Origin: Trinickia diaoshuihuensis | Lineage (GTDB): Bacteria > Pseudomonadota > Gammaproteobacteria > Burkholderiales > Burkholderiaceae | Length of the DNA stretch: 64,000 nucleotides | Assembly: GCF_003390925.1 (NCBI RefSeq) | Contig: NZ_QUBS01000016.1 | Coordinates: forward strand, 34,671-98,670 | Direction: 5' to 3' | Shown here: positions 25,725 to 35,064 of the stretch, piece by piece | How the letters are laid out: each line of letters begins with the position of its first letter | Position numbering within the stretch: position 1 is the stretch's first letter | Translations under genes and position numbers: made by a program | The notes under the pieces: generated by a model | Databases searched by the model: none | What the model was told of the DNA's origin: nothing | Seen by the model: only the letters and a program-made list of their open reading frames with translations

Positions 25725-26767
25725 TCGCCCGGCTTCTCGCGCGTCCGCACGACTTCGACCTGTTCCAAGCGATTCATCTGCTGGAGCGCGCGCAATCGTG
25801 GGCGCGGCCGCTCGGAACGGGTGATGGGACCGACGAGGCCGTGCGCTTCGCCGGCCATGTCTCGCTCGCGTTCGAACCGAGCGACATCCGCGCGGTGCGT
25901 GCCGATACGGCGCAGCCCGGGCGCACGACCTACACCCTGACCACGGCGGCGATGACGCTCGCGGGCGCGAGCGGGCCGCTGCCGCTGCCGTTTACCGAAT
26001 GGCTGTTGGCGCGGCGCGCGGCGCGTGAAACGGCGATGTCGGATTTTCTCGACATCTTCAACCATCGCTTCCTGTCCTTCCTTTATCGAAGCCGGCAAAA
26101 ACATGCGCCGGGGTTGAACGGACGCGCCCCCGACGAGGCGGCGCTCACCGCGTGCCTGGACGCGCTCGGCAATCTGGGTTTGCGCGCCGGCGAGCGCGGG
26201 CCGGCCGGGGCTCGCCGCTGGCTGCGGCATGCGGGGCTCCTGGGCGGCGCGCCGCGCTCGATGGCCGGATTGTTGGCAATGCTCTCCGACCGGCTCGGGG
26301 TGGCCGTGCGCGGCGGCCAGTTCGTCGGCGGCTGGCGCGAGTTGGACGCCCGCGATTCGGCGCGCTTATCGGGCCTCGGGCGCGGCGCCAGCCGCTTGAA
26401 CGGCCGAGCGGTGGTCGGGCGGCGTTGCTGGGACCAAGCGGCCGGCATCCGCATCGAATTCGTCGATCTGGTTCCCGACCGATTCGACGCGCTGTTGCCC
26501 GGGGGCAAGCTGCACGAATTGACCGCCTGGCTCGTGCAATCGTATTTGGAACAGGATCTCGACGTTCATGTCGTGCTGCGGCCGGCGCCGGGCCCGGCGG
26601 CCTGCGCGGTCGGCGGCGCGGGCGCGGCGCGTTTGGGCTGGACGTCGTGGCTGGGCGCTCAGCGCACTCCGAACACGCGCGAGGCGCAACGTACGCCGCG
26701 CGCGCCGGCCCGATTCACCCTGCGCATGGCGCCGAGCGCGCAAGCATGGCGCCCATCGAACGCGTAA
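25679..26767 (+). CDS. tssG: T6SS baseplate protein TssG
   Basis: 362 residues. TssG pairs with TssF in the baseplate wedge. Typical features are ARPHDFDLFQAIHLLER near the N-terminus, the GASGPLPLPFTEWLL segment, LDIFNHRFLSFLYRS and the C-terminal LVQSYLEQDLDVHVVLR strand (26523-26579). The ATG at 25679 lies inside tssF and a second Met is at 25688. The last ~60 residues are Arg/Ala/Thr-rich and less conserved. Confidence 0.95.
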   Translation: MEAMGADDRLPAAALIARLLARPHDFDLFQAIHLLERAQSWARPLGTGDGTDEAVRFAGHVSLAFEPSDIRAVRADTAQPGRTTYTLTTAAMTLAGASGPLPLPFTEWLLARRAARETAMSDFLDIFNHRFLSFLYRSRQKHAPGLNGRAPDEAALTACLDALGNLGLRAGERGPAGARRWLRHAGLLGGAPRSMAGLLAMLSDRLGVAVRGGQFVGGWRELDARDSARLSGLGRGASRLNGRAVVGRRCWDQAAGIRIEFVDLVPDRFDALLPGGKLHELTAWLVQSYLEQDLDVHVVLRPAPGPAACAVGGAGAARLGWTSWLGAQRTPNTREAQRTPRAPARFTLRMAPSAQAWRPSNA

Positions 26768-26777
26768 CCGAGCCAAT

Positions 26778-29471
26778 ATGGAAATCGACATCCGCACTTT
26801 AGTGAGCCGGCTCAATCCGGCCTGCAAGCACGCAATGGAGCTTGCCGCGCAGCTATGCGTGAGGCAAACGCACTACAACGTCGATGTCGAGCACTTCCTG
26901 CTGCAATTGCTCGAATCGGATGCGCCCGATCTGCGCGTCATCCTCGAGCATTTCGAGGTGGCTTCTGCCGACGTTTGCGCGCAGCTTCAAAAGGCGGTGG
27001 ATCAATTCAAGCGCGGCAATGGGCGCACCCCCGCGTTGTCGCCGGATTTTTCCCGCTTGTTTCAAGAGGCTTGGCTGTTGAGCTCGATGCTGCTCGGTCA
27101 GCAGCAGATTAGGTCGGGCACGGTGCTGCTCGCATTGCTCGAAGTCGATGCGCTACGCGGGATGTTGATCGATTCCGCGCCTTCGCTTCTGAAGATCCCG
27201 CGCGCGACGCTGCGCGAATCGCTGGCGGCCGTGCTCGCCGCGTCCGGCGAAGACGGCGGCCCGGCGGGCACGCCCGCGGCTCATGGCGCCGCGGCGCCTG
27301 GCCAAGGGCCGCTGCCGGCGATGCCGTCGGCTGCGGGCAGCAAAGCGGGTGGCTCCGCGCTCGCGCAATACACGGTCGATTTGACGGAGTTGGCCCGCGA
27401 AGGCGCGATCGATCCGATTTGCGGACGAGATCTGGAGATTCGCCAACTGATCGACGTGCTGCTGCGCCGGAGGCAAAACAACCCGATTCTGACGGGCGAG
27501 GCGGGCGTGGGCAAGACGGCGGTCGTCGAGGGCTTCGCGCAGCGCATCGTCCTCGGGCAGGTCCCGCCCGCTCTGTTGAACGTCAGCGTGCGCTCGCTCG
27601 ATCTCGCGCTGCTGCAAGCGGGGGCGGGCGTGAAGGGTGAATTCGAAAACCGGCTCAAGTCGGTCATCGCCGAAGTAAAGGCGTCGCCGGTCCCCGTCAT
27701 TCTTTTTATCGACGAAGCCCATCAACTGATCGGCGCGGGCGGCAGCGAAGGCCAAGGCGACGCGGCCAATCTGCTCAAGCCCGCGCTCGCCCGCGGCGAG
27801 TTGCGCACGATCGCGGCCACCACTTGGGCCGAGTACAAGAAGTACGTCGAACGCGATCCGGCGCTTGCGCGACGCTTTCAAGTCGTCAAAGTCGACGAGC
27901 CGAGCGAGGCCGTCGCCATCGAGATGCTGCGCGGCATGGTACCGAAGCTCGCCCAACATCACGGCGTCGAGATCGTCGACGAAGCGGTGCGCGATGCGGT
28001 GAAGCTCTCGCATCGCTATATCTCGGGGCGTCAATTGCCCGATAAGGCGATCAGCGTGCTCGATACGGCCTGCGCACGCGTCGCTATCGGGCAAAGCGGC
28101 GTGCCGCAAGATATCGAGGCGCTGGGCCGCGCACTCGAGTCCGGCGAGAATCAACTGCGTATTCTGCGCCACGAAGCGGCAACGGGTGCCGATCATGCCG
28201 ATGCGATCGCCGCGCTGAGTAAGCAGCTCGAAGAGCAGCGCACGAAGCACGCGCGGCTCACGGAAAAGCTCGCGACCGAGCAGCGGGCCGTCGAAGAGAT
28301 CCTGGCATGGCGGCGCAAGATCGCTCGTCAGGTGGATGCGCCGGAGCCGGCCGAGGAGGGCGAGGACGCGCAATCGCTGCTGGCCAATCTCGGACGCCTC
28401 GAAAAAGGCCTGGAGGCCGTGCAGAACGACGAACCGATGGTGCCCGTGTATGTCGATTCGGCGATGGTGGCCGAGGTCATCTCGGGCTGGACGGGCATTC
28501 CCGTGGGCCGGATGCTGGCCGACGAGCTTCATACGGTGCTCTACCTGCACGAGAAGCTCGCCGAGCGCGTGGTCGGTCAGGACGAGGCGCTCGATGCGAT
28601 CGCACGCCGCGTGCGGACGTTCCGTGCGGATCTGGACGATCCCGGCAAGCCGGTGGGCGTGTTCTTGCTGGTCGGCCCGAGCGGCGTCGGCAAAACCGAG
28701 ACCGCCGCTGCGTTGGCCGACACCCTGTACGGCGGCGAGCGCAACATGATCACGGTGAACATGTCGGAGTTCCAGGAGGCGCACAGCGTCTCGGGGCTCA
28801 AGGGCGCACCGCCGGGGTATGTCGGATACGGGCGCGGCGGCGTCTTGACCGAGGCGGTGCGGCGCCGGCCATACAGCGTCGTGCTGCTCGACGAAATGGA
28901 GAAGGCCCATCCGGACGTGCTCGAATTGTTCTTCCAGGTATTCGACAAAGGGGTCATGGAAGACGGCGAAGGCGTGCCGATCGACTTCAAGAATACGTTG
29001 ATCCTACTGACCTCGAACGCGGCGCAGGAGATCATCACCGAAGCGAGTCAAGGCGGCCGCCGGCCGCCGCCCGAGGAGTTGATCGAGCGGTTGCGGCCCG
29101 CGTTGCTGCGCCAGTTCAGCCCGGCTTTCCTCGGCCGGCTCGTGCTCGTGCCGTATTACCACCTCGGCGACGCGCAGATCGCCGCGATCGTCAACTTGAA
29201 ACTAAACCGGCTCGCGGAGCGCTTCGCGCGCAACCATCATGCCGAGCTGACGTGGGACGACGACTTCGCGCGCGTGATCACCGAGCGCTGCAAGGAAGTG
29301 GACAGCGGCGCGCGCAACGTCGACCATATCCTCACGCAGATCGTCCTGCCCGAACTGGCGCGCGAGGTGCTCGAACGCATTTCGGTGGCGGAACCGTTCT
29401 CGGCCGTGCATCTCGCATTCACGCCCACGGGTAGCCTCGCGTTCGGCTTCACCGCGGGTGAAGGAGCCTAA
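26778..29471 (+). CDS. tssH: T6SS sheath-recycling AAA+ ATPase TssH (ClpV)
   Basis: 897 residues; the ClpV hexamer disassembles contracted TssBC sheath. N-terminal Clp-N repeats (about 10-150) begin with MEIDIRTLVSRLNPACKHA, typical of ClpV. The first AAA domain has Walker A GEAGVGKT (about 239-246), the second GPSGVGKT (about 633-640), each followed by its Walker B (LFIDEAH and VLLDEME). A coiled coil lies between them. The frame extends back to 26568 inside tssG, but the family start at 26778 is clear. Its stop is followed at once by vgrG. Confidence 0.97.
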   Translation: MEIDIRTLVSRLNPACKHAMELAAQLCVRQTHYNVDVEHFLLQLLESDAPDLRVILEHFEVASADVCAQLQKAVDQFKRGNGRTPALSPDFSRLFQEAWLLSSMLLGQQQIRSGTVLLALLEVDALRGMLIDSAPSLLKIPRATLRESLAAVLAASGEDGGPAGTPAAHGAAAPGQGPLPAMPSAAGSKAGGSALAQYTVDLTELAREGAIDPICGRDLEIRQLIDVLLRRRQNNPILTGEAGVGKTAVVEGFAQRIVLGQVPPALLNVSVRSLDLALLQAGAGVKGEFENRLKSVIAEVKASPVPVILFIDEAHQLIGAGGSEGQGDAANLLKPALARGELRTIAATTWAEYKKYVERDPALARRFQVVKVDEPSEAVAIEMLRGMVPKLAQHHGVEIVDEAVRDAVKLSHRYISGRQLPDKAISVLDTACARVAIGQSGVPQDIEALGRALESGENQLRILRHEAATGADHADAIAALSKQLEEQRTKHARLTEKLATEQRAVEEILAWRRKIARQVDAPEPAEEGEDAQSLLANLGRLEKGLEAVQNDEPMVPVYVDSAMVAEVISGWTGIPVGRMLADELHTVLYLHEKLAERVVGQDEALDAIARRVRTFRADLDDPGKPVGVFLLVGPSGVGKTETAAALADTLYGGERNMITVNMSEFQEAHSVSGLKGAPPGYVGYGRGGVLTEAVRRRPYSVVLLDEMEKAHPDVLELFFQVFDKGVMEDGEGVPIDFKNTLILLTSNAAQEIITEASQGGRRPPPEELIERLRPALLRQFSPAFLGRLVLVPYYHLGDAQIAAIVNLKLNRLAERFARNHHAELTWDDDFARVITERCKEVDSGARNVDHILTQIVLPELAREVLERISVAEPFSAVHLAFTPTGSLAFGFTAGEGA

Positions 29472-29472
29472 G

Positions 29473-31398
29473 ATGCCGCAAGTGACGACGGTCCAGTCCG
29501 GCAGCTTCCTTTCGGTGACCACGCCCTTTGGCGAGGACGTACTGCTGCTCGAGGGATTCTCGGGCCGCGAAGCGATTTCCGAGCCGTTTCATTTCGAGTT
29601 GCGGATGCGCTCGACCAATCCCGCGCTGTCGGCGGCGTCGATCGTCGGAAAAAGCGCCACCGTCACGATACAAACGCATGGCGGCACGCCGCGCTATTTC
29701 AACGGCATCGTCACTCGGTTCGCTCAAGTGGGCGCGGACGCGGCGTACGGCTACTACTCGGCGGCGCTCGCGCCGCGCTTGTGGCTCGCGACGCTCGGCA
29801 GCGACCGCGTGATCTACCAGAACATGACCGTGCTCGATATCGTCGAAAAGGCGCTATCGGGCCTGGGCATCACCGTCAAAAAGAACACGACGGGCGACTA
29901 CGCCGCGCGCGAGTACTGCGTGCAGTACGACGAGAGTCCGTTCCATTTCGTTTCGCGGCTGATGGAGGAAGAGGGCATCTTCTACTTCTTTACGTTCGCG
30001 AACGGCAGCCATACGATGGTGCTGGCCGATAGCCCGTCGGCGCACGAGGCCACGCCGAATGCCGGCAAATTGTGGTTTTCCGGCGATTCGGTCGCGCATA
30101 GTCCGGCCGAGCGCGTAAGCTCGTTCGAGCTCGTCACCGGGCTAACCGAGCGCACGCATATCGTGGCCGATTACGACTTCACGTCGGCGGCCGTTTCCAC
30201 GGCAACGTCGTCGTCAAGGAGCGGCACGACGAACGGCACCCGCTATACATTCCCGGGCCGCTACGCGCAGGCCAAGGACAGTAGCCGTACCGCGGATTTG
30301 CGGCTGGCGGCGCAACAGGTCGGGCAACAAACGGGCAGGGGGACGAGCGCGTGCTTCGCGCTGACGGCCGGATCGAGCTTTACGCTCGGGGGACATGCGA
30401 ACGGCGCGGTCAACGCCAACTATGTCGTGCGCGCCGTCGAGCATAGCGCGACGAACGACCAATACACGAACGAGTTCGTGGTTTTCCCGTCATCGGTCCC
30501 GTTTCGCCCGCCGCTCGTGACGCCGCGGCCCGTCGTTGCCGGCAACCATACGGCGACGGTCAGCGGCTCCTCGGGCGAAGAGCTTTGGACCGACGCCTAT
30601 GGCCGAATCAAGGTCAAATTCCACTGGGACCGCTCGTGGACCGAGCACGAAAACACGTCGTGCTGGGTGCGCGTCGCACAGACCGTGGCGGGCAACGGAT
30701 GGGGACATTTCTTCCTGCCGCGCGTGGGCCAGGAAGTGATCGTCAGCTATGTCGACGGCGATCCCGATCGCCCGCTCGTGACGGGCTGCGTGTACAACAA
30801 GTCCAGCACGTTGCCCTATGAAATGCCGTCGATGCAAACGCGCAGCACGATCATGTCGCGTTCGTCCAAGAACGGCGAGGCCGGCAACGAAATCCGCATG
30901 GAGGACAAGACCGGCAGCGAGGAGCTGTATCTGCATGCGCAGAAGGACATGAACCTTTCGATCGAGAATGCGTTGGCGACGACCGTCATCGCGGGGAATG
31001 AAACACATACGGTCCAGAAGGGCGATCGAGTCGTGGACGTGCAGACGGGTAAGGAGACGCACACGGTCAAAGGCACCCGCTTGCTCGACGTGACGGGCGA
31101 CGAGACCCATAGGAACCACGCGAAATTCACGCACGACGTGACGGGGGATTACACGCTCAAGGTGAGCGGGAACTTGACGATCGACGTCAGCGGTTCGATC
31201 ACGTTCAAATCGGGTACGTCGTTTAGCGCGAAAGCCGGTACGTCGCTCTCGAACGAGGCGGGGACGACGCTCGCGAACAAGGCCGGCACCACGCTCACGA
31301 TCGAGGGGCTCGAGGTGCAAGGCAAGGCGTCGGCGACGGCCTCGGTCGACGGCGGGGGCATGCTGGCCTTGAAGGGCGGCATCGTGAAGCTGAATTGA
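29473..31398 (+). CDS. vgrG: T6SS spike protein VgrG (TssI)
   Basis: 641 residues. The trimeric spike carries effectors on the Hcp tube. The gp27-like part (about 1-370) includes LEGFSGREAISEPFHFEL and EYCVQYDESPFHFVSRLMEEEGIFY. The gp5 OB-fold and stalk follow with the conserved AYGRIKVKFHWDR, CWVRVAQ..AGNGWG and PRVGQEV segments. The tail is a repetitive beta-helix (TGDETHRNH, then AGTSLSNEAGTTLANKAGTT) ending at residue 641. There is no extra enzymatic domain, so cargo must bind through partners such as the next genes. The start at 29473 has a GAAGGAG ribosome site. Confidence 0.96.
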   Translation: MPQVTTVQSGSFLSVTTPFGEDVLLLEGFSGREAISEPFHFELRMRSTNPALSAASIVGKSATVTIQTHGGTPRYFNGIVTRFAQVGADAAYGYYSAALAPRLWLATLGSDRVIYQNMTVLDIVEKALSGLGITVKKNTTGDYAAREYCVQYDESPFHFVSRLMEEEGIFYFFTFANGSHTMVLADSPSAHEATPNAGKLWFSGDSVAHSPAERVSSFELVTGLTERTHIVADYDFTSAAVSTATSSSRSGTTNGTRYTFPGRYAQAKDSSRTADLRLAAQQVGQQTGRGTSACFALTAGSSFTLGGHANGAVNANYVVRAVEHSATNDQYTNEFVVFPSSVPFRPPLVTPRPVVAGNHTATVSGSSGEELWTDAYGRIKVKFHWDRSWTEHENTSCWVRVAQTVAGNGWGHFFLPRVGQEVIVSYVDGDPDRPLVTGCVYNKSSTLPYEMPSMQTRSTIMSRSSKNGEAGNEIRMEDKTGSEELYLHAQKDMNLSIENALATTVIAGNETHTVQKGDRVVDVQTGKETHTVKGTRLLDVTGDETHRNHAKFTHDVTGDYTLKVSGNLTIDVSGSITFKSGTSFSAKAGTSLSNEAGTTLANKAGTTLTIEGLEVQGKASATASVDGGGMLALKGGIVKLN

Positions 31399-31425
31399 CC
31401 GCGTCCCCCTATCGTCCTCATCGCC

Positions 31426-32154
31426 ATGTCCGATCTCGATCCTAGGCATTCCCCGACTACTTCGCCCGCCTCGCCGGGGGAGCAGGCGCATGCCGTCGTC
31501 GAGCAGCGCGACGCGAACGGCGCGCTCGTCGGCCGTGACGCGCTGGCCGGCGGCGTCGCGCACGGGCCGATGATGCGGTGTACGCCGCAAGGCCAGCCGA
31601 CCTTCGAGGCGCACTACGCGCATGGCGCGCTGTCGGGGCCCATGCGTGCCTACGATCCGCCGGGCGTACTCGTGAAAGAGGCGCACTACGCTCAAGGCAA
31701 GGAAGACGGTCTGACGACGCTGTATCAGGACGGCCGCGTGGCTGCGCGGCAACGGTACGTGCGGGGCGTGCTGCAAGGCGAGAGCGTGTCGTACGCGCCG
31801 TCGGGGCAGGTGACGTCGCGTTTGCCTTACGCGGCGGGCAAGCTGGAGGGCGAGGCAGTCTATTTGCATGAAGGCGTCGTCGTGCGGCGCGCCCGATACC
31901 GGGCGGGTGTGCTCGAGGGCGAGACGCTCGAGTATGCGGCGGACGGCACGCTGGTGCAGAGCTTGCCGTATCACGCCGGTCTGCTGCACGGGACGGCGCG
32001 GCGCTTCGCCCCGGACGGGCGGGTGATGGCCGAGCGCCGCTATGCGAGCGGCAAACCGCAAGAGGCTTGGTGCGATACCGACGCGCCCGTGGCCGGTCAA
32101 GTGGCGGGCTTGCCGAAGCTCGTCTCGAACTTCGAGAAATGGGTGAAGGGCTGA
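31426..32154 (+). CDS. MORN-repeat (YwqK-type) protein of the vgrG locus
   Basis: 242 residues made largely of MORN_2-type repeats: the pattern G...G....Y...G recurs about every 23 residues from about 35 to 225 (for example YAHGALSGPMRAYDPPG, YAQGKEDGLTTLYQDG, YVRGVLQGESVSYAPSG). No signal peptide. Related proteins are common beside vgrG and are sometimes labelled YwqK-family antitoxins; roles proposed are immunity, adaptor or effector, none proven here. It sits 27 bases after vgrG and 3 bases before the PAAR-like gene. Confidence 0.75.
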   Translation: MSDLDPRHSPTTSPASPGEQAHAVVEQRDANGALVGRDALAGGVAHGPMMRCTPQGQPTFEAHYAHGALSGPMRAYDPPGVLVKEAHYAQGKEDGLTTLYQDGRVAARQRYVRGVLQGESVSYAPSGQVTSRLPYAAGKLEGEAVYLHEGVVVRRARYRAGVLEGETLEYAADGTLVQSLPYHAGLLHGTARRFAPDGRVMAERRYASGKPQEAWCDTDAPVAGQVAGLPKLVSNFEKWVKG

Positions 32155-32157
32155 CCG

Positions 32158-32544
32158 ATGGGCATTTTGGTTACCACGGGCACTACGCTGCAATGCAGCT
32201 TCGGCGCGGCGCCCTCGGCGTTGAACGTGCTGCCGACCTCGCGCGTCATGGCGGGTGCACCGGCCGCGACCATCATGGATCACGCGCCGATGGTCAACGT
32301 GATGCCGTTCGGCATGTGCAACTGCCCGGCGAATCCGACGGTCGCGGCGGCGACCGCGGCCGCGTTGGGCGTCTTGACGCCGATGCCGTGCGTGCCGGCC
32401 ACGGCGGCGCCATGGGTGCCCGGATCGCCGACCGTGCTGATCGGTGGGCAACCGGCGCTGCAAAACGATTCGAAATTGATGTGTAACTGGGGCGGCGTGA
32501 TCCAGATCGTCGCTCCGGCGCAATTCACCACGATGGTTCCATAA
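32158..32544 (+). CDS. DUF4280 PAAR-like spike-tip protein
   Basis: 128 residues. The Cys-poor, Gly/Pro-rich fold with STTLQCS-like opening (here TGTTLQCSFG), APAATIMDHAPMVNVMPFG, CNCPANPTVAAAT, PCVPATAAPW and the ending LIGGQPALQND..LMCNWGG are characteristic of DUF4280. Such proteins cap the VgrG spike in place of a classic PAAR protein. There is no C-terminal toxin extension, so it would sharpen the spike or act as an adaptor rather than be the toxin itself. Confidence 0.85.
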   Translation: MGILVTTGTTLQCSFGAAPSALNVLPTSRVMAGAPAATIMDHAPMVNVMPFGMCNCPANPTVAAATAAALGVLTPMPCVPATAAPWVPGSPTVLIGGQPALQNDSKLMCNWGGVIQIVAPAQFTTMVP

Positions 32545-32556
32545 GGACGAGCGGCG

Positions 32557-32778
32557 ATGCCTTACGTTTTTTCGATGACGACACGGATGGCGACGATCGC
32601 GGCTTGCTGCGTGTTGCTGCTGTGCGTCCTGCTCTTCTTGCTCGGCGTCGAGATTGGCGCGCGCTACGTCGCGCCAGCCCAGGCGAGCGCCACGCCGGCG
32701 GCGAGCGAACGTGCGCCGGCGCCCGCGAATCCGGACGCCGCTAGCGCGCCCGCCGTACCCGCTTCCAACGCTTCTTGA
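32557..32778 (+). CDS. Small single-pass membrane protein in the T6SS cluster
   Basis: 73 residues: one TM helix at about 12-34 (ACCVLLLCVLLFLLGVEIG), then a short Ala/Pro/Ser-rich tail of about 38 residues, predicted periplasmic if the N-terminus is inside. It lies between the PAAR-like gene and the binding-protein gene, with 12 and 20 bases between them. No family recognised. An immunity or accessory membrane function is possible but unsupported. Confidence 0.55.
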   Translation: MPYVFSMTTRMATIAACCVLLLCVLLFLLGVEIGARYVAPAQASATPAASERAPAPANPDAASAPAVPASNAS

Positions 32779-32798
32779 AACTGCAAACGGTAATTGCC

Positions 32799-33749
32799 AT
32801 GCCTATGCTTTACTTCCCGGGTCTCGCTTCGCAACGGCGTTCGGCCGTCGCGCGCGGGACGCGCCTCGCCGCCGCCTTCGTGACGGTCATCGCGCTTTTC
32901 GCGGGCGCGAATACGGCGAGCGCCGCCGGTACGTCTGCGCCGGTGCCCGCGCCCGCCGCCAGTGCGCCGCCCGCGATGACGTCCACCGGGCTCGTGCGGA
33001 TGCCGGACGGACGTTTGCTTGCTCCGGAATTCGCCCGCATCGTGAATCGCGGCGAACTCGTGGTGGCGATGCTCGGCGTGGACCAGCCGCCGTTCTTCCA
33101 GACGCGCAACGGACGCTTGCAAGGGATCGACGTCGACATCGCCGACGAGATCGCGGCGAAGCTCGGCGTCAAGGTGCGCTTCAACCGCGATGCGAAGACC
33201 TACGACGGCGTCGTCGCCGAGCTTGCGAACGGCGATGCCGATCTGGCCGTCAGCAAACTTTCACGTACGCTCGCGCGAGCCGAACTGATCAGCTTCAGCA
33301 CGCCGTACGTTCGCCTGCATCGCGCGCTGCTGCTCAACCGGTTGAACTTCGCCCAAGTCGCGCGCGGCCGCCCCGCGCCGGAAGTCATTCGTTCCTACGA
33401 CAGCACGATCGGCGTCGTGATGAATTCGTCGTATTCGCAGTACGTCCAGACGAACTTCCCGAACGCGAAGGTCAAGGCATATCCGAGCTGGGACGCGCTG
33501 CTCGGCGGGCTCGACAAAGGCGAGGTGACCGCCGCCTATCGCGACGAATTCGAGGTCAAGCACGTGCTCAAGAGCGATCCGACGGCGTCGCTGAAGTTGC
33601 GTGTCGTCACGCTCGACGATCTGGAGGACCCGATTGCGATCGGTGTGAACGTATCCACGCCGGCGCTACTCGCGTTCGTCAATCAATTCCTTGCCGAACG
33701 CAGCACCAAACTCGATGTAAAGACGTTGCTGCAAGCCACCGATAACTAA
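32799..33749 (+). CDS. Amino-acid-type periplasmic binding protein (SBP family 3) inside the T6SS cluster
   Basis: About 316 residues from the ATG at 32799 (a TTG at 32775 also in frame). A signal peptide ends near AGANTASAA (about 45), then an Ala/Pro-rich linker leads to a family-3 solute-binding fold: RGELVVAMLGVDQPPFF, GIDVDIADEIAAKLGVKVRF, the ANGDADLAVSKLSRT segment and YVRLHRALLLN. These proteins usually bind polar amino acids such as Asp/Glu. No ABC permease or ATPase gene is present. The next genes are symporters and an Asp/Glu racemase, so ligand sensing or capture of an acidic amino acid is the best inference. Confidence 0.8.
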   Translation: MPMLYFPGLASQRRSAVARGTRLAAAFVTVIALFAGANTASAAGTSAPVPAPAASAPPAMTSTGLVRMPDGRLLAPEFARIVNRGELVVAMLGVDQPPFFQTRNGRLQGIDVDIADEIAAKLGVKVRFNRDAKTYDGVVAELANGDADLAVSKLSRTLARAELISFSTPYVRLHRALLLNRLNFAQVARGRPAPEVIRSYDSTIGVVMNSSYSQYVQTNFPNAKVKAYPSWDALLGGLDKGEVTAAYRDEFEVKHVLKSDPTASLKLRVVTLDDLEDPIAIGVNVSTPALLAFVNQFLAERSTKLDVKTLLQATDN

Positions 33750-33777
33750 AACAAAGAGCGCTACCCGGAGACCGACG

Positions 33778-35055
33778 ATGAATTCGAACAAACTCTATGC
33801 CCTGGCCGTCAATCCTTGGATCGTGATCGGCAGCCTCGCACTCGGCAGCGCGCTCGGCCTATTGCTGCCGGCGATCGCGCAACGGCTCGACGTGATCGGC
33901 GATCTGTACGTCAATTTGCTGAAGATGACGACGTTGCCGTTCATGGTGTCCGCCGTGATTTTCAGCCTGCAGCGCTTGTTCCGCGACGGCGGCACCTCGC
34001 GCTTGCTGCTGCGCGTCGTCGTGGTCATCCTCGGCGCTTCGGCGACGGTGGCTCTGATCGGCGCGATCGTGCTGCTCACGATGCGGCCCGGCTCGAATCT
34101 CTCGACGGCGACGATGCAGACCTTCGGCGCGATGGTGGGCAGCGACGCCTCGGGCACGAACGAAACCGTCATGAGTCTGTACGGCACCGATACCGTGCCG
34201 AAGACGATCGGCTTTACCGATATGCTGCAAAGCCTCGTGCCGAGCAATATCTTCGCGGCGCTGGCGAGCGGCGATGCGCTCAAGGCGCTCGTGTTCGCGC
34301 TGCTGTTCGGTTTGGCCGTGGGCCGCGTGCCCGAACGGATCTCGGTGGGTTTGAGCCAAGCGCTCGAGACGGTCTACCATGCGTGCCAGAAGCTGATGCA
34401 TTGGCTCAGCTATCCGCTGCCGCTGATTCTGTTCTGCATGAGCGCGGCGCAATTGGGCAAGTCGGGTGTCGGACCGCTGCATGCGATGCTGCAGTTCGTC
34501 ATTGCCTTCTTCGTCGTGGCGGTGCTTTTGCTGGTGCTGGCGGCCGCGATCATCTGGAAGCGTTCGGCCAATTCGCTTGGCGGCACGCTCGATGCGCTTC
34601 GCGCGCCGTTCGCGCTTGCGCTGGCGACGCGCAACAGCGCGGCCTGCATGCCGAGCATGATCGAGAGCCTCGTTGATCGGCTGGGCTTCGCCCGCTCGCG
34701 CGTCGAACTGATGGTGCCGCTCACGGTGTCGCTGCTGCGTGTGGGTCCGATGGTCTATTACGTCTGCGCCACGCTGTTCATCGCACAGCTATACGGGCGT
34801 CACCTCGGGGTGGCCGAAGTCAGCACGGTCGTACTGGCCTCGATCCTCGCGGGTTTCGCATCGGCCGGGATGACGGGGCTCGTCACCGTCTCGTTGATCG
34901 GCATGACGTGCGTGTACCTGAGCTTGCCGTTCGAGGCGGCCTTCATTCTGTTTCTTGCGGTCGATCCACTGTGCGACATGCTGCGCACGTTAATTCTCGT
35001 CATCGGCAATACGGCGGCCGTGTCGATTATTTGCCCTCGGCCGCTCAAGCTCTAG
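33778..35055 (+). CDS. Dicarboxylate/amino-acid:cation symporter-like protein (SDF family) 1
   Basis: 425 residues with the multi-helix plan of the GltP/DctA family: LYVNLLKMTTLPFMVSAVIFSL is the conserved TM3 region, NIFAALASGDALKALVFALLFG the central part, and DPLCDMLRTLILVIGN the TM8 substrate segment (D, R and N kept). However, the TM7 NMDGT motif that binds sodium in well-studied members is replaced by RVGPM, so coupling ion or substrate may differ. Acidic amino acid or dicarboxylate uptake is inferred from family and from the racemase next door. Confidence 0.8.
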   Translation: MNSNKLYALAVNPWIVIGSLALGSALGLLLPAIAQRLDVIGDLYVNLLKMTTLPFMVSAVIFSLQRLFRDGGTSRLLLRVVVVILGASATVALIGAIVLLTMRPGSNLSTATMQTFGAMVGSDASGTNETVMSLYGTDTVPKTIGFTDMLQSLVPSNIFAALASGDALKALVFALLFGLAVGRVPERISVGLSQALETVYHACQKLMHWLSYPLPLILFCMSAAQLGKSGVGPLHAMLQFVIAFFVVAVLLLVLAAAIIWKRSANSLGGTLDALRAPFALALATRNSAACMPSMIESLVDRLGFARSRVELMVPLTVSLLRVGPMVYYVCATLFIAQLYGRHLGVAEVSTVVLASILAGFASAGMTGLVTVSLIGMTCVYLSLPFEAAFILFLAVDPLCDMLRTLILVIGNTAAVSIICPRPLKL

Positions 35056-35064
35056 GACCCGACC

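Noticed and set aside
27153..28910. 585-codon minus-strand frame opposite tssH
   Set aside because: Arg/His/Leu-rich shadow of the ClpV gene with no start signal.
31030..31310. Repetitive segment at the end of vgrG as a possible DNA repeat element
   Set aside because: The repeats are protein-level beta-helix repeats of the VgrG stalk, not a mobile or CRISPR repeat.
30490..32523. 677-codon open frame on the minus strand opposite vgrG and the MORN/DUF4280 genes
   Set aside because: Arg/His-rich translation without domains, antisense to three well-supported genes; a by-product of high G/C third-position bias.
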